64,000 bases of DNA from the NCBI GenBank assembly GCA_023627715.1, contig JAMAHW010000013.1, forward strand, positions 372,001 through 436,000. The letters run 5' to 3'. The notes below the pieces were generated by a model. That model searched no databases and was not told where the DNA came from. It saw only the letters and a list, made by a program, of their open reading frames with translations. Of the stretch, positions 55,515-64,000 are shown one piece after another (position 1 is the first letter of the stretch; the number at the start of each line of letters is the position of its first letter). Made by a program: the position numbers and the translations under genes. The stretch is from Periconia sp. R9002. Its lineage: Eukaryota; Ascomycota; Dothideomycetes; Pleosporales; Periconiaceae.

Positions 55515-55594
55515 GCGTTCATGGTCTAGCGGTTAGGATCTTCGCCTTCCATGAGAGTGAGCGAAGGGCTCGGGTTCGACTCCCGATGGACGCA
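55515..55594 (+). tRNA. tRNA-Gly (anticodon TCC) with an 8-nt intron
   Basis: The acceptor stem GCGTTCA/TGGACGC pairs with one G-T wobble. The D arm is GTC-TAGCGGTTAG-GAT, the anticodon stem TTCGC/GCGAA, and the T arm TCGGG-TTCGACT-CCCGA. Loop positions 32-37 read CTTCCA, so the anticodon is TCC, and the intron TGAGAGTG sits at the canonical place after position 37. Discriminator base A. The internal B box is GGTTCGACTCC. A T5 run at 55621-55625 fits a Pol III terminator. Confidence 0.9.
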
Positions 55595-56456
55595 ATATTA
55601 TCCAAGCTTACAAGCTTATCTTTTTGGACTCCTTTTGCCCTCGTAGTTAGAGGGTTTATAGATAGCCGTCTCTAGATGCAAGCATCATCTTTTTCCTCTT
55701 ATTTTTTGTTTTTTCTAAAAAGTGTCTTACAGCTGTGCTAGGCTTCGTCCTCATTCTTCGCATAGTTATCATTGGTTTTGGTGTGTGAGCAGGGGATCAC
55801 TGATATGGATCCGTTGTGGGCTCATTGCACGGTCAAAACTCGATTAATGAATTGAATTTTTGGTTGTAAAACAACAACTGTATACTATATGAGTATACGA
55901 TTTCACGATAAGAGTAGTGAGAAGTCGTGTGTGGAGCGAGGGATGAGATACGTGCTGCTAAATATTGACGGTATTGAATTGCAAGACTACGTCCTATTAA
56001 AGCAGTGTTATCCGAGTAAAAGATCTCTTCACCTGTTGCCCCGATAGCTAGGGCTTACTAGAAGGTCATGGAGTCATTTACATTGGATTCTTCTGTGATT
56101 GTAAGGGGGTTACCATGGATTGGCCTTTGACATACATGTTAATTCCTGAAAGACCATGTGCCATTTATTTTGTATTTGTCAAATTTTTTGAATATTCTTT
56201 CAACACTTTCACATCAATCAGAATGAAAAACACAAAAGAGACTGTATGCTGCATGATGCTTGTCGATGGCAATGATAGGTGATGGCAGAGGAGGTAATGA
56301 CCAAATGTTGAATCTGGTGCGCAACGAGGTCCGTGCCTGCCCCGCGATGGGCGTTGGGTTGGTTGGGGTGGTAGAAATTTTGTGTTTGTTTGACGCATAG
56401 CAGCAAGCAGCGAACTAATAATACCTAATAGAAAAACCCCACCCTCGTTCAATCGC
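55595..56456. other. Intergenic region, tRNA to ArgRS
   Basis: These 862 bp end in the ArgRS promoter. AT-rich, with no supported gene. Confidence 0.5.
55621..55625 (+). terminator. Pol III T-run after tRNA-Gly
   Basis: Five consecutive T residues about 27 bases after the tRNA 3' end. Confidence 0.6.
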
Positions 56457-58798
56457 ATGCCACCCTCACTCTTTGCCTCACCTCGTTGCCTCTTCACTTC
56501 TGCCCCTGTGCTTTATTCGAGGGCGCTGGCGACTCATCCCCCTTTGACTCACACCTGCCTCACACCTGCTCCCTTTCAACGTCTATTCAACCCCGCGCGC
56601 CGTCGCCGTCTCCGTACTTCACGCCTTTTCCACTCGCAGATTCGCACCCAGCAACATCTGTCCCCCATCCTACAAATTCTCGCGTCCAGCTCTTCAACCC
56701 TCACAATGGATGACCTCGCAGGTGCACTGCAGAAGATCGGGCTCGACAAAGTCCCCGCCGAACCGAATACCTATCCCGCCCATAATCCCTTCGACCTCTT
56801 TCGCTCCCACGTTACGGAATTGCTAGCCAAGGCCTCGGGAATCGAACCTAAAATCATATACCCGACCTTGCAGAAAACGGTCAAAAGCGACCATGGAGAT
56901 CTCCAGCTTGCGGTCCAGGCCCTCCGCCAAAAACGCAAGGATATGGCCGACTTTGCGAAGGAGCTGGCCGAAAACTTCCCCGAATCCCCCCTTGTGGATA
57001 AACCTACCGTTACTGGTACTTTCCTGAACTTTTTCTACAAGCCTGAACCTCTGGCGACGCTCGTCCTTCCCAACATTCTGAAGTCCGGCCCAGCGTATGG
57101 CTTCTCGGCCGCACAACATCTAGGCCTGAGGGACCCTGCTGACCCGTCTAAGGGGCGCAAAAAGGTTATTGTCGAATTCTCCTCTCCAAACATCGCGAAA
57201 CCGTTCCACGCTGGTCATCTTCGGAGTACAATCATTGGTGGTTTCTTGGGAAACTTGTATGAGGGCGCTGGCTGGGATGTGGTCCGCATGAACTACCTAG
57301 GTGACTGGGGTAAGCAGTATGGTGTACTCGCAGTTGGCTTTGACTTGTATGGCTCCGAAGAAGAGCTCGTCAAAAACCCGATTGGTCACCTGTATGACGT
57401 ATACGTCAAGATTTCCAAGAAGGCAGCAGAAGAGGCAGATGTCGTAAAAGCGGCCAAAGAGGAGCTTGCAAAGGGCGAAGGGGCAAACAAAGCTGAGCTT
57501 GAGGCCAGAATCAAGGAAATCGAAGAGAATGGCGTCGATCAACAAGCCAGGCGGTACTTTGTCAAAATGTGTGATGGCGAAGAGGTATGAAGTTTTGATT
57601 CTATGTATCAACCCACGTCTCTGACTTTACATTACAGAAAGCGCTCGGCATTTGGAAACGGTTCCGCGATCTCAGTATCGAAAAGTACAAGCAGACGTAC
57701 GCACGCCTAAACATCCACTACGACGACTACTCGGGTGAATCGCAAGTGAAGGATGAAAGCATGGAGGAGGCTGCGCGGGTCATGCAAGAAAAGGGTGTTT
57801 CAGAGGTGTCGGACGGTGCCGTCCTGGTTGATCTCACCAAATATTCGAAGAAGCTTGGCAAAGCTCTGGTGAAGAAGAAGGACGGCACCTCTCTCTACCT
57901 AACTCGGGACATTGGAGAAGCGAGGCAGCGTATGGAAAAGTACCACTTTGACAAGATGATTTACGTGGTTGCGAGTCAGCAGGATCTCCACTTGGCGCAG
58001 TTGTTCAAGATTGAGGAGGCCATGGGCTGGGAGGATATCTCGAGCAAATGCCAGCACATCAACTTCGGAATGGTGCTCGGGATGTCGACCAGGAAAGGCA
58101 CAGCGAAGTTCCTGGACGACATTCTGGCCGAGGTAGGGGAAAAGATGCACGAGGTGATGAAGACGAACGAGACCAAGTACGCCCAGATTGAAGATCCTTT
58201 ACAAACTGCGGACACGTTGGGCATCTCGGCGGTCATGGTGCAAGACATGAAGGGCAAGCGGATCAACAACTACACGTTCGACATGGACAGGATGTGTTCT
58301 TTCGAAGGCGACACTGGGCCCTACCTGCAGTATGCGCACGCCCGTCTGTGCAGCATCCGGCGCAAAGTGATTGCCGCACATCCGGATGTAGAAGGGGTGG
58401 ACCTGGCTTCAACCGACCTGACGCTTCTTAAAGAGCCCCAAGCCATTGGTTTGATCCGGGAACTTGCTAGTTGGCCAGACGTTCTCCTCAACACGGTGAA
58501 GACGCAGGAGCCCACGACTGTTCTTACCTATCTGTTCAAGGTCAGTTGAGAAGATGAAATGACAGCCGGTGGTTGACTAACTTTTGCCAGATGGCGCATG
58601 CTCTGTCCTCGTCGTACGATCATCTCCAGATTCTCGGTTCGGAGCGCGATGTGTTGCTTGCTCGGTAAGTTTACTGAAACGTCGATGTGATCATTGCCAG
58701 GAGCTAACGGTGTTAGATTGGCGCTGTACACGGCAGCTCGACAGGTGCTGAACAATGGCATGCGCCTTCTTGGGCTCAACCCAGTAGAGCGCATGTAG
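56457..58798 (+). CDS. rrs1: Arginyl-tRNA synthetase, probably dual cytosolic and mitochondrial
   Basis: Four exons, 56457-57584, 57638-58540, 58591-58664 and 58717-58798, giving 728 residues. It joins arginine to tRNA-Arg. Seen: an N-terminal additional domain (PAHNPFDLFRSHVTELLAKA), the class I HIGH variant PFHAGHLRS, NYLGDWGKQYG, the charged insert near KEELAKGEGANK, VLGMSTRKGT as the KMSKS equivalent, and the anticodon domain ending GLNPVERM. The first 83 residues hold no Asp or Glu and ten Arg, as in a mitochondrial presequence. A second in-frame ATG at 56706 (CACAATGGATG) begins MDDLAGALQKI, the normal start of the cytosolic enzyme. One gene thus likely makes both forms by start choice. 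No other fault seen. Confidence 0.94.
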
Positions 58799-59421
58799 GA
58801 AGTGAATGGTGGAGAAGTTGAAAAGAATTTTGCTTAGAAGAATGCCATCATGTGTGAAGATAAAGCATGGAAGCATTTAGCAGAAGGGCATGGATAAACG
58901 GGTCGGCGTTTGGTAACCAAGGACAGGAGTGTATAACAAGCAGAGTTAGAGCTCTGACTTGAGGAGGTAGAATTGCATTTCGTGAATTTTTCCAAGGTAC
59001 GATTTGATTGGTGTATCCATATATGGATGGACATGTACGTGTACTTGCACCAGTTCGGGGATACGGGTACGGGCGGGCCAAGCAAGATGCCTGTTTGGGA
59101 AGGCAGGCAATTTGGAGACGGAAGGATGGGGACGAGGCCAATGAGATGGAGTCGAGCATTTCCCCGCATTCTCCCCACACTTTGCTGCACGGCACAGCAC
59201 GACATCGCGTGACGGACGTTTGAAGGACATGTAGCCTGTGGTACAGTACCTGCACATGCACGCAATCAAACACTGCAGGAATTCTTGATGCCCTTTATGT
59301 ATCCCTTTGGTCCCACCTTGGTGCCGCCTCGTCTATCCTTCCCTTTCCCTCCTCCCTTCTTCGCAGGAGCTGTTTGCTCCGTCCAAGGTCAAAATAACCA
59401 GCGGCGGATGCCCCCTCCGCC
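58799..59421. other. Intergenic region, ArgRS to transhydrogenase
   Basis: These 623 bp hold the 3' flank of ArgRS and the promoter of the transhydrogenase. No feature seen. Confidence 0.5.
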
Positions 59422-62400
59422 ATGAGCTCCCCAAACTGTTTGGCGAGCTATCGCGCTGCCTTGCGCCCTGCCCTCAGCCTTACGCGCGTCACCCTCATTG
59501 CTGCTCATCACCAATTAGTCGTGACCAACAGATCCCAACTTCAACGATACAACCCTAGCCCGTCGAGCTTGACGCGCCCAAGACCGTTGGCTTTGCAATG
59601 CCAGTCCCCAGAATTTCCCCCGTCTACCATCTCACGCTATGCATCCATAGCCACAGAACCACATGACGAAGAAATTCCAACCACACCTCCATTCACTGCA
59701 GGTCCTTACGCAACTCTCACCATCGGTATCCCCAAGGAATCCTACCCTGGCGAGAGACGCGTAGCCATCACTCCTCAGAATGTCCAACTCCTCCTTAAGA
59801 AAGGCTTCTCCCGCCTGCTCATCGAGCGCGGCGCAGGTGTCGAAGCTCAATTCACTGACGAGGCATACGAGCAAGCTGGCGCCACGACCGTGGACCGCCG
59901 CAGCGTCTTCAGCCAAAGTGACATCATTCTCAAAGTGAGAGCCTTGAGTGCCGATGGCCCGGATAGCGAGGTCGACGCAATTCGCGAAGGCGCGACAGTG
60001 TTGAGCTTTCTGTACCCTGTCCAAAACAAACCTCTCGTTGAGCGACTCGCTCAGAGGAAAGCCACTACTTTTGCAATGGATATGGTGCCAAGAATTTCGA
60101 GGGCTCAGGTTTTCGATGCACTGAGCTCCATGGCAAACATCGCTGGCTACAAAGCCGTGCTCGAGGCTTCTAATCATTTCGGCAGGTTCTTGACTGGACA
60201 GGTCACAGCTGCTGGCAAGATCCCTCCTTGTAAAGTTCTGGTCATTGGCGCTGGTGTAGCGGGCTTGAGTGCCATTGCAACTGTATGTGCGAACATCGTC
60301 CCCCTCATGTGTCTCTCTTGCTAATCTCTCCAGGCTCGCCGCATGGGTGCTATTGTGCGTGGCTTCGACACCCGATCAGCAGCTCGCGAGCAGGTTCAAT
60401 CGCTAGGCGCTGAATTTATCGAGGTAGATATGAAAGAAGAGGGTGGTGGCGCAGGTGGTTACGCCAAGGAAATGTCCAAAGAGTTTATCGAGGCCGAAAT
60501 GAAGCTGTTTTACGAACAATGCCGTGAAGTAGATATTGTCATCACCACTGCCTTGATTCCCGGAAGACCCGCGCCCAAACTCATTACCAAGGCTATGCTT
60601 GGTGCCATGAAACCCGGTTCAGTCGTGGTAGATCTTGCTGCCGAAGCTGGTGGCAACTGCGAAGCAACTGTCCCTGGGCAACTGGCAAAGTATCAAAATG
60701 TGACTGTCATTGGTAAATAGAAGCCAAACTTTCCATCGTCGATAGACCGCTAACCAGCGCTCAGGCTACACTGATCTTCCATCGAGACTACCTACCCAAT
60801 CCTCGACGCTCTATTCAAACAACATTACGAAGCTCCTCCTTTCCCTCGTTCCCGAAACCAAAAAGGAGAAATACTTCGACGTTGATCTCAAGGACGAAGT
60901 CACGCGTGGTGCTATCGTGACGTACAACGGCCAGATCCTCCCACCTGCTCCTCGTCCTGCGCCTCCCCCGGCTCCGGCAGTCAAAGCTCCATCGGCAGCC
61001 GACCAAGTAGCGAATACGGTTGCACTTACACCATGGCAGAGTCAAACCCGCGAAGTCTTGGCTCTTTCGGCTGCAATGTCTGGCGCTGTTGCTCTTGGAA
61101 AATACACTGGACCTTTGTTCATGGGAAATGTCTTCACCTTCGCATTGGCTAGTCTTATCGGATACAGAGTGGTCTGGGGAGTTGCACCGGCTCTACATTC
61201 ACCCTTGATGTCGGTCACTAACGCCATCTCTGGTATGGTGGGCATTGGAGGGTTTTTCGTCATGGGAGGCGGGTATCTCCCTGAAACCATCCCTCAGGCT
61301 CTTGGTGCCCTCTCCGTTCTTCTAGCTTTCGTTAACGTATCGGGTGGTTTCGTCATCACCAAGCGCATGTTGGACATGTTCAGACGGCCTACTGACCCCA
61401 AGGAGTATCCGTGGCTTTATGCTATTCCGGCTGTTCTTTTCGGCGGCGGTTACTTTGCTGCTGCCAGCACAGGAATGGCTGGGCTTGTGCAGGCGGGATA
61501 TCTCGTTAGCAGTGTGCTTTGCGTGGCATCGCTCTCAGGCCTGGCTTCCCAGACTACGGCTCGTCGCGGGAATCTCCTTGGCATACTGGGTGTCTTCTCT
61601 GGTATCCTAGCTTCTCTCGCCGCGGTTGGCTTTGCTCCGGATGTGTTGACGCAATTTGCTACTGTGGCTACCATTGGCACCATTGCTGGTCTCGCTATCG
61701 GACGAAGAATCACACCCACATCCCTACCGCAGACCGTCGCGGCTCTGCACTCCGTTGTAGGATTGGCTGCAGTATTGACCAGTATTGGCTCAGTTCTCGG
61801 CCACAGCGATGTTGAAATCTCAACCCTCCACATGGTCTCGGCTTACCTAGGAGTGCTCATCGGAGGAGTCACGTTTACGGGAAGTATCGTCGCTTTCCTC
61901 AAACTCGCCGCGAAGATGTCATCGCGGCCGCTGGTCTTGCCTGGCCGTCATCTTATTAATTCGACTCTCCTTGGTGCCAATGTGGCAACGATGGGAGCTT
62001 TCCTAACCTACGCTCCTGGTGCTCCTCTAATCGGTGCGGCCTGCTTAAGTGCAAATGCCTTGCTTAGTTTCATCAAAGGATACACCACGACAGCCGCGAT
62101 TGGTGGCGCAGACATGCCCGTGGTGATCACCGTCCTGAACGCGTACTCTGGTTTCGCCCTGGTCGCCGAAGGATTCATGTTAGACAACTCCCTCCTCACC
62201 ACCGTAGGCGCGCTCATCGGCGTGTCGGGCTCGATCCTCTCCTACATCATGTGTGTAGCCATGAACCGCTCCCTTACGAACGTCCTTTTCGGCGGCATCG
62301 CCTCCACCCCACAAGCGCAATCCAAGATCGAAGGCGAAATCACAAAAACCACGGCCGAGGAAACGGCCGACGCGCTCTCCAACGCCGAAAACGTCATCAT

Positions 62401-62939
62401 CGTCGTCGGCTACGGCATGGCCGTCGCGAAAGCCCAATACGCCATCTCCGACTTTGTCAAGTACCTGCGCGCCAAAGGCGTCAATGTGCGGTTTGCGATC
62501 CACCCCGTGGCGGGCCGCATGCCGGGACAGTGCAACGTCCTCCTCGCCGAAGCATCCGTGCCTTATGATATTGTCCTCGAGATGGACGAGATCAACGACG
62601 ACTTTGGCGAGACGGATGTCACGCTTGTGATTGGCGCCAATGACACTGTCAATCCTATTGCGCTGGAGCCAGGATCCGCGATTGCCGGTATGCCCGTGCT
62701 GCATGCATGGAAGAGCAAGCATGTGGTAATTATGAAGAGAGGTATGGCAAGTGGGTACGCCGACGTGCCGAATCCCATGTTCTACATGGAGAACACGAAG
62801 ATGTTGTTCGGGGATGCGAATGATAGCTGTAATGGTAAGTCGAATCATCTTCCATCTTCTAATCCCCCAAGAAATTTCTTCTCGCCTTTGCTAATCACTG
62901 AAAACAGCTATCAAACGCGCTCTGGAGGAGAAGAAGTAG
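59422..62939 (+). CDS. NAD(P) transhydrogenase, mitochondrial, proton-translocating
   Basis: Four exons, 59422-60282, 60334-60712, 60765-62834 and 62908-62939, giving 1113 residues. In the inner membrane it uses the proton gradient to make NADPH from NADH. The N-terminus (about 80 residues, rich in Arg/Ser/Leu) is a mitochondrial presequence. Domain I follows with [18 protein letters not shown] and the NAD site [15 protein letters not shown]. After a Pro/Ala linker ([16 protein letters not shown]) come the domain II membrane helices (a dozen or more hydrophobic stretches) and then domain III with [15 protein letters not shown] and [18 protein letters not shown], the NADP site. The last exon encodes only [10 protein letters not shown]. 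Length and domain order are those of the animal-type one-chain enzyme. Confidence 0.95.
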
Positions 62940-63462
62940 GTCTCTCGGTATATAGAAAGGTAAGTAGGTGCTCGATGACAGCACGGACTCTTTCTTTGAG
63001 TAGCTATTTTTCTCTACCACTCCTATGATCTTCCTTCTTGTCCATTTGTCGGAAAGGTGAAGAAGCCATGTCCCATCGTCAAGCAAGCAAGCCAGCATGG
63101 AATGTATATACACACGCGCGTGCACATACCTAGGAATGCTCTCCCAAGTATATAGATTCGCAAGACGCAAGACGCAAGACATAGCATTCGCGAGCGGTAT
63201 ATAGATTCACTGTGGAATTACGTATACTTTCTATTTTTTAGTGTAGCTATTGCTGCTGCTGTTGTTCCTCAATCATCGTGCGTGACAATCTAGTCGTACA
63301 AGAGGTACATATGTGAAATGACAAGGCCGACAAAAGGTTCATTGTATTGATCCACACATAACGCCAAAAACAAGGTAAACAAACACAACCAAGAGCTAAC
63401 TGTACAAAATCCTCAAAATCGACACAACACCGTCCCTATCCCCTTTCACCCCATTCATTTAC
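62940..63462. other. Convergent intergenic region
   Basis: These 523 bp hold 3' flanks of the transhydrogenase and the next gene, with GCAAGAC repeats near 63161-63180. Confidence 0.5.
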
Positions 63463-63910
63463 CTATTCTTCCTTCCCAACCTTAATCTCCAAGACATCCT
63501 TCCCAGCGCCCATCTTCAACAACTGCAACACCCCCGGCAAGTTCGCCTCGGTCAAGATGGTATACTCGGGCCACACTTTGCGATCGCGCCCCGCTTCGCT
63601 CCAGTGGATTCTGATCTCTTGGATGGTTTCTTGGGGGCCTTCTTTGGATTTGTACTTGGACATGACTGTTGTCACATTATAAATTGTGTAAGTTTAATAC
63701 GCCTGGATATGGAAGGAGAGTATGGGTTTCAAGGGATGATAGGGGAGGTGGTGGGTACGTACACTCTGCGCAGTTGGGGCTTTCGGAGATGGTGCTTGTG
63801 ATTTGCTTGTTCAGCGCTTTCAAGGTGGGCTTGGAGGAGGTGTCGATGAGGATGACTTCATGTCTGTTGGATGGAGGGAGCGTGAAGAGGACGGGGATGG
63901 ATGAAGACAT
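63463..63910 (-). CDS. Small protein of unknown function
   Basis: Two exons on the minus strand, 63910-63763 and 63665-63463, giving 116 residues. The intron (GTACGT to ACAACAG) joins NCAE to FMSKYK in frame. The protein starts MSSSIPVLFTLPPSNRHEVI and ends VLEIKVGKEE, with strand-like stretches (IQEIRIHWSE, PEYTILTEA, VLQLLKM). Small, soluble, with no signal peptide or membrane helix. A compact alpha/beta fold is plausible. I recognise no family. Confidence 0.65.
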
Positions 63911-64000
63911 TTTTGTTCTTTTTTATGTTCTTTCCGTAGGTTGACAAGCTCTTTTGCTATATCTTTAGAGATCGTATGATGGATTCCCTCACTGGTTTGG

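Noticed and set aside
55541..55560. tRNA anticodon read as TTC (Glu)
   Set aside because: The five-pair anticodon stem TTCGC/GCGAA fixes the loop as C-T-TCC-A plus intron, so the anticodon is TCC (Gly).

Overview
The window is nuclear DNA of a filamentous ascomycete (Pezizomycotina). The evidence is dense genes cut by many 45-60 bp GT..AG introns with CTRAY-like branch sites, together with Ssk1, a PkaB-type PKA subunit, haspin, Tudor-SN, an X325/Bim1-like copper protein, a Pdx2-type glutaminase, a mitochondrial transhydrogenase and an Sfp-type PPTase of fungal type. A class such as Dothideomycetes is possible but cannot be fixed by eye. All genes look chromosomal and housekeeping or ordinary accessory. 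I see no CRISPR, bacterial mobile element or secondary-metabolite cluster.

Layout. 0-12.4 kb: four plus-strand genes for signalling and chromatin or RNA work (PKA catalytic subunit, Ssk1 response regulator, haspin, Tudor-SN), with a small MITE in the gap between the first two. 12.4-24.3 kb: a gene-poor stretch around one long disordered protein of unknown function, with long flanks full of short tandem repeats. 24.3-31.9 kb: an SRR1-domain protein, the copper protein, a secreted trypsin and a small unknown gene. 32.3-39.4 kb: compact housekeeping block in which NUP82 diverges from the cap-binding subunit CBP20 and the PLP-synthase glutaminase diverges from the PPTase, followed by a DJ-1/PfpI protein. 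39.9-48 kb: FAD oxidoreductase with a 7-nt micro-exon, a small conserved-looking Ser-rich protein, an amino-acid/choline/GABA-type permease and an isochorismatase-like hydrolase. 48.2-54.2 kb: histone H4, annexin and a vWA protein, the last two sharing Pro/Gly/Tyr/Gln low-complexity tails. 55.5 kb: an intron-bearing tRNA-Gly. 56.4-63.9 kb: arginyl-tRNA synthetase (apparently dual-targeted), NAD(P) transhydrogenase and a small unknown gene.

Gene models were spliced by hand. Each multi-exon model given here keeps frame to the stop, and each summed coding length is a multiple of three. The points most worth a second look are the micro-exon, the annexin/vWA pair, the alternative N-termini of ArgRS and of the vWA protein, the TATCGATA octamer shared by three promoters, and the unknown repeat protein.
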